Assembly: GCA_963736355.1 (NCBI GenBank)
Contig: CAVTOO010000022.1
Location: forward strand, 230,458 to 294,457
Source of the DNA: CAVTOO01 sp963736355
Lineage (GTDB): Bacteria > Pseudomonadota > Alphaproteobacteria > Rhizobiales > Xanthobacteraceae
Reading direction: 5' to 3'
Length of the DNA stretch: 64,000 bases
In this document: piece by piece, positions 29,618 to 39,090 of the stretch
Layout: the number at the start of each line of letters is the position of its first letter
Position numbering within the stretch: position 1 is the first letter of the stretch
The notes under the pieces: model-generated
Seen by the model: only the letters and a program-made list of their open reading frames with translations
What the model was told of the DNA's origin: nothing
The model's database searches: none
Position numbers and translations under genes: made by a program

Positions 29618-29961
29618 CGATCAACTCCACATCATGTTGTTCGGGGACGCGTGTGCCGATGATAGTCGTGCAATGGGGCAGGCCAACGGCAACTGCCCGA
29701 CGATGTTAGCAAAGCCTTTCGAATCGCAGCGGCATTGCGCGTTTTGTCGTATCTGCCCGTGTTGCAGGCAGCATCTGCCGCAAAGATATTCGATCAAATT
29801 GAAACTTCGCGCAGTTTAACAGTATCTGCGCCAGTTTGTTTGAGCCTTGGCTACCGCACTGCGAAGTCATTCGCATGAATGTGCGCAAGCGCACTCGTTT
29901 GCGGTTACGCTCGGAGCCAAGAAAAATCCAACACGCGTTTACGAGAAGAGTTCCCAGGATC
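29618..29961. other. Intergenic region upstream of double GT4 gene
   Basis: About 340 bases without a recognisable gene. A 6-bp hairpin (GGGCAG ... CTGCCC, 29676-29698) lies close to the divergent methyltransferase start. The middle (29700-29830) is comparatively AT-rich and probably contains the promoter of the large glycosyltransferase gene. An in-frame ATG at 29836 could extend that gene, but the 5-prime extension is arginine-rich and not family-like. Confidence 0.45.
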
Positions 29962-32900
29962 ATGGCTGCTACCTTGACTCGTTTGGCGCGCGCAGGCCGC
30001 CGCACCGACGCCGCAATCGCACCAGCACCCGCACTTCCGCCTGCATCGGTTGCTCCTCCGACCCTCAAGGCTCATCTCGATACGCTCGAAGTCGGTGACG
30101 GATTTATTGTCCTGTCGGGCTGGGTGCTTGGCGCGAACGGGACCCGCGCCATCGAGCCGTTATCGCTCACAGTCGATGGCGAGACCTTCGCCCCCATTCC
30201 TGTTGAGACGCGCAACGATCTTCAGATCGCCGGTGTGGCCGAAGGGCAGGGCGGCTTCATGATTGCGGTGCCGGTTCAGGCTGGCCGGACCATGCCGCAT
30301 ATGACGATCTCGGATGCGTCGGGCGCTTACGCCGAGCTCGGCGGCGCAAATGTCCGGGTGACGCGGTTCTCGCCGCGCGGCGCCATCGACAATGTCGAAG
30401 CCGAGGGCATCAGCGGCTGGGTGTTCGATCCGACGCTGACAATGGCGGGCGGAATCGTGACGCTGTCGATTGACGGCGGTCTGCCTCAGACGTTGAGCCT
30501 GAGCTTCGATCGCAGCGATGTGCCGTATACGATCCATGGTCATCCGCGTCAGTTCGGCTTCCGCTTCGATGCCAGCGCAATTCTGCGCGCGGCGGTCCAG
30601 GAAGGCGCGGGCCTGTCCGGTTCGCGCAAATTCACGCTCGAGCTGGTGTCGGCGGGCAACAAGGTCTGCACCCATGCCGAGGTCCTGCAGCTTGGCCCGG
30701 CGCCGAAGCGCGCCCCTGAGCCCGCGAGAAGTCCTGCCTGTTGTCGATCTGGCGCCGGTCGCTGCGCCGGTTCAATCCGCAAAGCCTGTCGCGGCGCTGA
30801 CCGCACCGCCGCTCGCGCCGGAACCGGGCAAGCGTCCGCGCATGCTGGTCGTGTCCTGGGATATGGGCCACAACCCGGCCGGCCGCGCCTATCTTCTCGC
30901 CGACATCGCGCGCCGCGATTTCGACGTCAAACTGATTGGGCCGTTGTTCAAGCAGTATGGCTCAAAGCTGTGGGAGCCGCTGGAAGGCCAGAGCGCCGTC
31001 GAAATCGAGACGTTCCCGGGCGGAAACCTGACGGACTATCTGAAGGCGATGGTCGAGCAGGTCGAGCGCAACCCGGCCGATGTCGTCTATGTGTCGAAGC
31101 CGCGCCTGTCGTCGTTGCTCTTCGGCTTCCTGATGCGAGTGCGTCACAATGCGACGCTCGTCGTGGACGTCGACGATCACGAATTGTCCTTCTACAAGAA
31201 CGATACTCCGCTGGGTCTGGATGCGGCGCTGCGCGCGGCCAGGGACAATCCCGCCGACGCCGAAATGCCCTATGGCAATGTCTGGACGCAGCTTTGCGAG
31301 AAAATCCTCAAGCTTGCGAGCGGCATCACGGTCTCCAACATCGCTCTGCAGGAGCGCTTCGGCGGCGTCATCGTCCGCCATGCGCGCGACGAAGGAATTT
31401 TTGCCGTGGGCCGTGGCCGCCGCCAGGTCGTGCGCAAGGAGTTCGGCCTGAGCGCCACGGATCGCGCCATCGTGTTTGTCGGCACGCCGCGCCCGCATAA
31501 GGGCATTTATCGCATTGCGGAAGCGCTGGAACGGCTCAACGACGACCGGCTGGTCTTCGTCATGATCGGCTCCTTCACCGATGCGACGACCAAGAATAAC
31601 ATCGCCAAGTACAAGAAGGCGCGGATCAAGTGTTTCGACAATCAGCCCTGGAGCCGGTTGCCGGAAATGGTGGCCATGGCCGACGCGGTCGCCATTCTGC
31701 AGGACGCGAAATCGCCGATCTCGGAGTATCAAATTCCCGCCAAGCTGACCGATGCGCTGGCGCTCGGCCGCCCGGTGCTGGCCACGCGGGTCAAGCCTTT
31801 CGCGGATTTGTTCGACAAAAAGGCGTTGCTGCCTGTCGATGACGATGCCGCGCTCGATCGAATGCTCAAGGAGCTTGCGTCATCGCCGCGCGCCTTCGAG
31901 GCGGAGGCGCATCGCGGCCGCAGCCAGTTCCTCTCCGAATTCAGCTATGCCGTGAATTCGGCGCGCCTGAAACTCGTCGTCGACGAGGCGCGCGAAGCGC
32001 CGTCCGAGGATAACGACCGCCAGATCGGTCGCGTGCTGGAGAAAATCTTCCAGCATGCGGGCGTCGACTATCCGTATGGCGCCCGTCGTCGCGCCGTCGC
32101 CGCGCCGGCCGTCAAGCGCGATCCGAAGCCGCGCGATCTCGTCTTCTTCTGGAAGCAGAACGATTCCGACATCTACGGCCGCCGCTCCGACATGCTGGTC
32201 AAGTATCTGGTGAAAAGCGGCAAGGTCCGCCGGGTCTTCCACTTCGACCGCTCGCTGACGCTGGGTGAGCTTGAGGCCACGATCGATCGCGGCCCGCACG
32301 CGCCGCTGCACCAGGGCAACCTGATCTATCTGAATTCAATGCGCCGCATCTTCAAGATGGCGGATCGCGGCTCGGTGGTGCGGCGCACGTTCCTGTGCCG
32401 TAACGGCTCCATTCCGCAGAGCTTCCTCGGCATGGATCTGCCGCCGCGCGCGGCCTACGTCGATTTCGTCAAGGACACGCTGAAGGAAAATGGCGTCGAT
32501 CAGCCGCCGCTCGCCTGGGTGTGTCCGGTCGTCTTCGACTTTCCGAAGGTTCACGAGAAGATCGAATTCGAGCGCATGGTCGTCGACATCATCGACGATC
32601 AGCGCAAATGGCAGGCCAAGACCGACTACATGAACAGGGTCGCGCAGAACTATGTCGACGTGCTCAAGATCGCGGATGTCGTGCTGGCCAATTGCGATCC
32701 GGTGCGCAAGGGATTCGCCGACATGCGCGACGATATCATGATCGTCCCGAACGGGACGGAGGTCGTTCCCGACCGACCGGTCCTGGCCGATTCCGGAAGA
32801 CCTCGCCGATCTGCCGCGGCCGATCGTCGGCTATGTCGGCAATCTGCGGGACCGCATCGACTTTGATCTCATCCGCAAGATGGCGCTTCGCCATCCCGAA

Positions 32901-33321
32901 TGGTCGATCGTGCTGATCGGGTCCGCGCATGGCGCGCTTGACGTGCACACGCTGGCCGAGATTCCGAACATCCGGCTGATGGGCGTGCGGCCTTATGACG
33001 AAGCGCTGAACTATATCCGGAACTTCGACGTGGCGATGATGCCGCATATCTGCGAACGAGCTGACGGAGAACATGAATCCGCTGAAGCTCTATGTTTACT
33101 TTGCGCTCGGCGTTCCGGTGGTCACGACTGAAGTCGCCAATATCAGCGATATCGGCCCCTATGTGTCGGTCGCCAGCAGCCACGACGAATTCATCGCCAA
33201 GACCGAAGCGTTGCTGCGCGACAAGTCGCAAAAGATGGACACGACCCAGCGCGAGGACGTGCTGAAACGGGTGTCGTGGACCTCGCGCGTCGATGACATT
33301 CTCGGTGCGCTCGATCTCTAG
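29962..33321 (+). CDS. Very large protein: beta module + two GT4 domains (three frameshifts)
   Basis: About 1119 residues. The N-terminus has two beta-sandwich-like modules (SGWVLGANGTRAIEPLSLTVDG; SGWVFDPTLTMAGGIVTLSIDG), then a Pro/Ala linker. The first GT-B domain follows (MLVVSWDMGHNPAGRAYLLA; AIVFVGTPRPHKGIYRIAEAL; SEYQIPAKLTDALALGRPVL). A second GT4 domain is in the C-terminal third (VFFWKQNDSDIYGRR; PIVGYVGNLRDRIDFDLI; PLKLYVYFALGVPVV). Single extra bases near 30733, 32791 and 33059 shift the frame; each join restores conserved sequence. A start at 29962 (AGGA upstream) was preferred. Two different linkages from one polypeptide are likely. The stop overlaps a palindromic repeat. Confidence 0.82.
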
Positions 33322-33369
33322 AGCATGATCCGGAAAAGTGGGAACCGGTTTTCCGACAAGATCATGCTC
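33321..33369. repeat. 49-bp dispersed palindromic repeat, copy 2
   Basis: Same orientation as copy 1, differing at one base or so near the right arm (CAAG instead of AAAG). It starts at the G of the upstream TAG stop codon. Confidence 0.9.
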
Positions 33370-33396
33370 TCTAGGAAAGCTTCACTGATACATGAA

Positions 33397-33422
33397 AAGC
33401 CGGCCTCCACAGAGGCCGGCTT
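33397..33422. terminator. Bidirectional terminator
   Basis: A perfect 11-bp stem (AAGCCGGCCTC with GAGGCCGGCTT) and a 4-base loop. It sits between the convergent double-GT4 and methyltransferase genes, with A-runs on the left and a TT end on the right. Confidence 0.8.
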
Positions 33423-33447
33423 CGCTGTCAGGGCGATCCGCGGGCGT

Positions 33448-34227
33448 CTATTCGCGCAGGTCGGTTCCGGCGTCAGCCAGATCGTCGAGGATCTTCGGAA
33501 TGTCCGCCTCCGGCATGAACGCCGCCGCCCAGATTTCATAGGTGTCGGTGCGGGTCACGCGCAGTTCGGCGAAGCCGGCCGTCAGCAGATCCTTAGCCAT
33601 CAAATCCTGCGTGAAGGCCGTGCCGTGGCGCATCGCCAGGGAGCCGCGCGCGATCGAGCCGCCATGGCCGTAAAGCATGTCGAGCGGTGTCACCGGTCCC
33701 GCCGGCGAGGTGTAGATCACCTCGTCGATGCGGCCGTCGATGATGAATTGCGCGACGCTTCGATGTCCGGCACGCGGATCAGCGCGAAGCCGCTGCAGGT
33801 GTCAGCACACGGTGAAATTCGCTGAGCGCGCTGGCGATCTCATGTTGCAGCATATGCTCGACCACATGCGAGGCGTAGATGGCGTCGCAGCACCCATCCT
33901 CGGCGAAGGCGCGCATATCGACGATCGAACCGGAAATGTCGGGCTTGGTGCTGTCATCGATGTCGAGGCGGATCTCATCCCAGTGAGCGGGTCCGAAAAC
34001 CCGGTGCAGGCGGTTGCTGCTGTTGGCGCCGCAGCCGACATGCAGTACGCGATAGCGTTCCTCCTGCATCGGAACGGGCGCGGAGCCGGGCGGGGTGCCG
34101 GCTGCGGCCGGGCGTTGGCGCCTTGCGCGGCCTGGTGTGCGGCCTGGGCGCGAAATAACGCCTGACGGGGAGCCGTCGCGGAGCGCGCGGATGCGGCGGG
34201 CTTCTGCTGCGAGCCGGTCTCAAGCAT
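33448..34227 (-). CDS. Class I methyltransferase (several frameshifts)
   Basis: Probably about 260 residues. The core, read around 34069-33780, gives YRVLHVGCGANSSNRLHRVF (motif I), IRLDIDDSTKPDISGSI, DAIYASHVVEHMLQHE and SEFHRVLTP, a clear SAM-dependent methyltransferase. The C-terminal part (FALIRVPDIE; PLDMLYGHGGSIARGS; GFAELRVTRTDTYEIWA) lies in another frame. At least three shifts are needed: one in the Pro/Ala-rich N-terminal region near 34090, and two between 33740 and 33790. Related proteins (predicted SAM-dependent methyltransferases with a C-terminal HGGSI motif) occur with glycosyltransferases. The start is uncertain, ATG at 34227 or 34248. Confidence 0.75.
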
Positions 34228-34277
34228 GGGCTGTTCTCCTTGCGGCAATGATGCGTTTGAATTCGAAGTCGATTTGA

Positions 34278-35529
34278 TCAGGCGACTTTCGCAACGTCCG
34301 GTACCAGGTCCGCCAGCAATTTTTCAAATTGCGGCAGGATGTTTTTGTCGAAGTGGTAGTTGTCGTGGATGCCGGCACTGGCGCGGCGCTTGATGGCGTC
34401 GAACTGCCCGGGTTTGCTGAGCAGTTCGGCGGTCTTGTTGGCCAGCGCCTCGGCGTCGAAGAACGGCACCAGAAATCCGTTCTGGCGATCGGTGATGACT
34501 TCCTGCACCGGCGCGACATCCGAGGCGACGACGAGGCAACCCAAAGCCATGGCCTCGAGCAGCGACCATGACAGCACGAAGGGATACGTCAGGTAGACAT
34601 GCACCCGCGAGACACGCAGCAGCGCCGTCAGCTGGTCGTACGGCACGCGGTCGAGAAAATGCACCCGCTTCAGGTCGAGCTTCGCCGGCCAGCTCATTGA
34701 GCATCACGGCCTTCCAGCTCTCGCCGGTCGCAGGCGGGCTGCCATAGGAGACCTGATCGCTGCCGACGATGCAGACCTGAGCCTGCGGCCGCGCGGCGAG
34801 AATACGAGGCAATGCGCGCATGAAAATATGGAAGCCGCGATAGGGCTCCAGTCCGCGGGACACGAAGGTGAGAACTTCATCGCCGGTCTTCAGCGGTCGC
34901 GGCAGCGCCGGATGGCTGAAGCGCGCTGACCCGGGCGCGAGCTTGTCGACGTCGATGCCGTCATGAATGACCTTGATCTTGGAACGAAATTCGCGCGGGA
35001 ACATGCTTTGCTGCCAGGCCGTCGGCGACACGGCGAGATCGGCATCGGCGAGCGCGAGCAGGGTGGCGGCGTTGCGCAATTGGATACGCGTCAGGCCGTC
35101 CACGCCATAGCCCTTGAATTCGGGATCGAACCCGACGTCGGCGCCTTGTGAGTTGTAGTAGAACTCGCAATAGACGCAGATCTTCGCGCCCGGAAAAAGC
35201 TGGCGCAGCGGCAGCGATTCGCCCCATCCGGGATGCACGAAGATCACTTTCGGCGCCATGCCCTCAAGCTTCAGCACATTGGCGGCATAGATGATCTGTT
35301 CGGCGCGCCGGCATTCGAGATCGAAGCGTTGCGCAAAGGAATGTGTGGACTGCACCCCGTCCGACGACAGGCGATAGCGCTGCAGGCGCACGCCGTCCAT
35401 ATCGGAGGCCGTCGATGAGCCGATGGCGAAGACGCGCAGATCGTCGCGCCTGGCGAGGCTCGCGGCGACGAGCTTGTACTGGCCCGGGAAATTATTGTGA
35501 ATAAAGAGGATGTCGGCGCGGTTCTTCAT
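34278..35529 (-). CDS. GT4-family glycosyltransferase (one frameshift)
   Basis: About 416 residues, GT-B fold. The N-terminal Rossmann domain starts ILFIHNNFPGQYKLVAASLA and holds FVHPGWGESLPLRQLFPGAKI; the C-terminal domain has FVSRGLEPYRGFHIFMRALP, IVGSDQVSYG, and the nucleotide-sugar site TYPFVLSWSLLEAMALGCLVVA. This resembles the group that includes Vi- and O-antigen-type GT4 enzymes with an 'EPYRG' loop. One extra base near 34686 shifts the frame before LDLKRVHFLDRVPYDQL. It lies five bases downstream of the SapC-like gene at 35534 on the same strand, so it is operonic with the SapC genes. Confidence 0.88.
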
Positions 35530-35533
35530 GCTG

Positions 35534-36367
35534 TCAGCTCGTCTTGCTGAACAGTTCGAACGAGAATAGTTCGCTGTCGTCGAGCTGCGCGGTCGGGCGG
35601 AAACCGAGAGCGACCTCGTCGGATGTCGTAGCGACTGTGTTCGATGTCGGCTTCGTCTCGCTTGCAACGGAGATCGGGCCCGGCATCAGGCGCTGCGAGA
35701 AAAGGCAGGCGGCGGCGAGATCGATCGCGAGAAAATCGTCCTTGGCGAGGTGCGCCGCGCGGCGGTTCGAGAGCGCGCTGAACCGGTTGGGGTCCACGGT
35801 CAGGGCGCGCGAATGCGTGGAGCTTGATCCTGGCAGCCGCGCCAGACGAAACGGCACCAGCACATCGGCGATCAGGAGCTTTTCCGCGGCGGCACGCAGC
35901 TTTTGCCGTCCGGCTTCAAGGCGCCGCAACAGGCCCACGATCTGCCGGATCTCGCCGGTGAAGGCGCCATCGGCGTCGCGCATGGCGATATCGACGCCGG
36001 CGCTGCCCTGAATGGCGGCCGCGATCTCCAGCGTTTCGGCGCCGGCCTCGTTGACGGTGAGACGAAACGGCAGGCATCGCAACGCGATCGGCACATAGCC
36101 GCGCAGCCACTGTCCATCGGCGTTGACGAGCGGCGCGCGCTGGAACTGCGGCGCCGTCATCGCGACAACCTCAAGGCGATCGCCGATGTGGTCGATGGCG
36201 ATCGGCAGATGATGCGACGACAGGAGAATTTCTGAGTCGGACAGCGCGATCTGGCCGATGTCGCCGACAAAGCCGAGCGCGCTGGGCCGTTGCCAGCTCT
36301 TCGGCCCGTCTGCCGTGACGGGCACAAATTCGACGGGCTTTGCGGGTTGCGGCGTTGGTTGGGTCAT
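35534..36367 (-). CDS. SapC-family protein
   Basis: A 277-residue SapC-like protein. Segments EFVPVTADGPKSWQRPSALGFVGDIGQIALSDSEILL, LPIAIDHIGDRLEVVAMT and WLRGYVPIALRCLPFRL match the SapC pattern (a central WxxGYVP and PFRL turn). No signal peptide or membrane helix is seen, so it is probably cytoplasmic. In Campylobacter fetus, sapC belongs to the sapCDEF operon that exports the S-layer protein; the biochemical role is unknown. Here it is the second of two SapC genes, divergent from a type I secretion pair. Confidence 0.75.
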   Translation of the reverse strand: MTQPTPQPAKPVEFVPVTADGPKSWQRPSALGFVGDIGQIALSDSEILLSSHHLPIAIDHIGDRLEVVAMTAPQFQRAPLVNADGQWLRGYVPIALRCLPFRLTVNEAGAETLEIAAAIQGSAGVDIAMRDADGAFTGEIRQIVGLLRRLEAGRQKLRAAAEKLLIADVLVPFRLARLPGSSSTHSRALTVDPNRFSALSNRRAAHLAKDDFLAIDLAAACLFSQRLMPGPISVASETKPTSNTVATTSDEVALGFRPTAQLDDSELFSFELFSKTS

Positions 36368-36378
36368 CGGTCCAGACT

Positions 36379-37171
36379 TCAGTTGTCGGTGGCGGCGCGC
36401 GGTTCGGCGTTCTTCTCGGAATCCTTCTCTGCATCCTTGGCGGCCTGATACAGGACCCCCGCTCTGAACAGCGAGATGCGATGGGCGCCAAGGAATGTCG
36501 CGGCGGCCGGGCCGTGGGCTTCGATGATCTTGAAGATGCGCGGCGAGGAGAATTCCGACGGCTTGACGACGTACAGATCCGGTACGCCGATGCGTCCGCC
36601 CGCGACATCGAACTCCAGCGGCCATGGTTCCAGCAGATCGTTGCGCCGCAGCTCTTCGGTCATGGCGAGCGTCTGCGGCAAGGCGTTGTTGAAAGCGGCT
36701 GCGGCCTGAAGCTTCATCTTGGTGCCGGGCGTGGCCTTGCCACTGGCCAGCAGGATCGGCGAGCCGATATCGGTCGGCTGGTCGGGAATGGCCGCCTCGA
36801 TCAGATGCGAATCCTGCATCGTCGTCAGTGTCGCCGGCGCCGACGACGAACGGATAGGCGCGCAATGCCAGCGGCAGCGAGGCCATGATCGCGGGCGAAC
36901 CCTGCGGCTGGCGCGATCCGTCATGATACAGTGTCCGCAGTGCGACCAGCGTGGCCGGTCCATCCTTGATCTGCCAGCAGATCGGAAACCAGTGCGCGAG
37001 GTTGAGCGCTTCGATATGGACGATGGGCACGATCTGCGCCTGACGAACCAGCGCATAGGCGACCGGCGCAAAAATGCGTGTCTCGCCGTGGCTTGATTTG
37101 AGCGGTTGAAACGCCTCGTAAAGCGGAGGTGTCAGGCCGGCAAGGGGCGCAATAAGCGGCGCAGTCTGCAT
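36379..37171 (-). CDS. SapC-family protein (one frameshift)
   Basis: About 263 residues, first of the tandem SapC genes. Family hallmarks are FAPVAYALVRQAQIVPIVHI, EALNLAHWFPICWQIKDG and LALRAYPFVVGAG. One extra base near 36823 shifts the frame; DSHLIEAAIPDQPTDIGSPIL and IFKIIEAHGPAAATFLGAHR follow. Roughly 190 bases separate its start from that of the type I secretion ABC gene on the opposite strand, so a shared, divergent regulatory region is likely. The pair of SapC genes next to a secretion system is the main reason for the surface-layer hypothesis. Confidence 0.75.
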
Positions 37172-37362
37172 CTTGTATCATCACATGCGTTGATTGAGTG
37201 CGCATGGTGACGGCAGGAAATGAAGCCTCGTTTAAAATAGACAACGCATATGTCGCGATTGATTGATCGAATGCGATCTATCTTGTCGGTCGATTGTGGT
37301 CGTCGTGTTTAGACTCTTGGTAAGGGGAGGACCGCTAGCCTGCGCGCCAGCAGGACGTATTC
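37172..37362. promoter_or_regulatory. Divergent promoter region, SapC operon / type I secretion operon
   Basis: About 190 bases, AT-rich around 37215-37290 (TTTAAAATAGACAACGCATA), where both promoters probably lie. A GGGGAGGA-like purine run occurs near 37325, and the ABC gene itself is preceded by AGGACG. No definite operator was identified. Confidence 0.45.
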
Positions 37363-39090
37363 ATGTCGAATGTAAAGCAAAATGTACTGAAGGACCTTCT
37401 CAGGCCCTATCTGCCGGGCGTGGGCTCACTGGCGATCTTCAGTTTCTTCTCGACGATTCTCAATCTCGTGCCACCGGTGTTCATGATGCAGCTCTCCGAG
37501 CGCGTCATGCTGAGCCGAAACGAAACGACGTTGTTCTTCCTGACCGTCATCGCGGTGTTCCTGATCGGTGCGCTGACGTTTGTTGAATCCATCCGTTCGC
37601 AGATGCTGGCGCGCATCGGCATCTCGGTCGACGAAAAGATCGGAGAGCGGGTCTTCGATACGCTCAATCGCCGCCATCTGCGGATGCCGGAGCCCGCCAA
37701 AAATCAGGTTCTGTACGACCTCAACACGTTCCGCGATTTCATCGGCGGACCGACGGTCATGCAGATGTTCGATCTGCTCTGGGTGCCGCTTATTCTGCTG
37801 ATCATGTTCATAATGCACCCGATCCTCGGGCTGGCGATGACGGCGATCATCGTCATTATTGTCGGCCTGTCGATCGGCAATCAGTGGGCGGTCGGCCCGG
37901 ACATCAAGCGGGCACAGGCGGCGTCTGCCGAAGCGATTGAGTTCGCGCGCGCGGTGCGCAATAGCGGAGACGCGACGCGCCCGATGGGCATGCTGCCGCC
38001 GCTGGTGCGGCGCTGGCGCGTGTTTCAGGAAGATGCGCTGGGCTGGCATCATACGGCGTTGCGACGTGCCGAGCTGTGGAACGCGGCTCTGCGCTTCACC
38101 CGCAACACCCAGCTCATCGTCATGCTGGTGGTTGGCGTGCTGCTTTATCTCAATCAGCAGATCAATGCGGGCGCCGTCTTTGGTGTCATCTACATTTCCA
38201 TGCGCGCGGTGTCTCCGGTCGCGGCCGTGACGTCGAGCTGGCGTTCGATCTGGAATGCGATCACCGCGGCAGAGCGAATCAATCTCGTGTTGTCGAGCGA
38301 GAACAAGGACGAGCAGCGGATGGAGCTGCCCCGTCCGCGCGGCTCGCTGATGGTGTCACGCGCGGTCGTGACGCCGCCGAATTCAGAATCCGTCGTTCTT
38401 GGCGATATCTCTTTCGCGCTGCAGAGCGGCCGGATTCTCGGTGTGGTCGGGCCGAGCGGCGCCGGCAAATCGTCGCTCGCCAAGCTTCTGGTTGGCGCCT
38501 GGCAGCCGCGGCGCGGCAGTGTGCATCTCGACAGCCACGATCTGGCGCATTGGGACGAAGACAGGCTCGGGCAGCATATTGGCTATGTCCCGCAGGAGAT
38601 CGAACTGCTGCCCGGAACGGTGGCGGAGAACATTGCCCGGTTCAATGATGACGGCCCGCTCGATCATGAAGCCATTCTCGACGCAGCCGGCCTCGCCGGC
38701 ATCGAGGACATCATTCGCGATCTGCCCGAGGGCTACAACACCCGGGTCGGCATGGATGGCCACGTCTTCTCCGGCGGTCAACGCCAGCGCGTGGCCCTGG
38801 CGCGCGCTGTGTATGGCAACCCGGCACTATTGGTGCTCGACGAACCAAATTCCAATCTCGACGCCGTCGGCGAACAGACCCTCGGCCGCACCCTGACGCT
38901 GCTCAAGAGCCGGGGCTGCACGGTGGTCCTGATCACGCATCGCATGAGCATGCTGTCGTTCTGCGACGATCTGCTCGTCATGAATGGCGGCACGGTTCAC
39001 ACCTATGGCCCGCGCGATACGGTTATGAACCGGCTGCCGGCCTATCGGGTGACGCAGCTTCCGCAACTTGATACGGCGGCAAACCAATGA
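37363..39090 (+). CDS. Type I secretion ABC permease/ATPase (PrtD/RsaD-like)
   Basis: A 575-residue inner-membrane exporter half-transporter. About six helices (for example TLFFLTVIAVFLIGALTFVE, IMFIMHPILGLAMTAIIVIIV) precede the cytoplasmic ATPase: Walker A GPSGAGKSS, Q-loop GYVPQEIELLPGTV, signature FSGGQRQRVALARA, Walker B ALLVLDEPNSNLD, and the H-loop VLITHRMS. It lacks the N-terminal peptidase (C39) domain, so it fits the PrtD/RsaD branch that exports RTX proteins with uncleaved C-terminal signals. Its ATGA overlap with the HlyD gene indicates coupling. The RTX protein at 41740 is the likely cargo. Confidence 0.93.
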   Translation: MSNVKQNVLKDLLRPYLPGVGSLAIFSFFSTILNLVPPVFMMQLSERVMLSRNETTLFFLTVIAVFLIGALTFVESIRSQMLARIGISVDEKIGERVFDTLNRRHLRMPEPAKNQVLYDLNTFRDFIGGPTVMQMFDLLWVPLILLIMFIMHPILGLAMTAIIVIIVGLSIGNQWAVGPDIKRAQAASAEAIEFARAVRNSGDATRPMGMLPPLVRRWRVFQEDALGWHHTALRRAELWNAALRFTRNTQLIVMLVVGVLLYLNQQINAGAVFGVIYISMRAVSPVAAVTSSWRSIWNAITAAERINLVLSSENKDEQRMELPRPRGSLMVSRAVVTPPNSESVVLGDISFALQSGRILGVVGPSGAGKSSLAKLLVGAWQPRRGSVHLDSHDLAHWDEDRLGQHIGYVPQEIELLPGTVAENIARFNDDGPLDHEAILDAAGLAGIEDIIRDLPEGYNTRVGMDGHVFSGGQRQRVALARAVYGNPALLVLDEPNSNLDAVGEQTLGRTLTLLKSRGCTVVLITHRMSMLSFCDDLLVMNGGTVHTYGPRDTVMNRLPAYRVTQLPQLDTAANQ

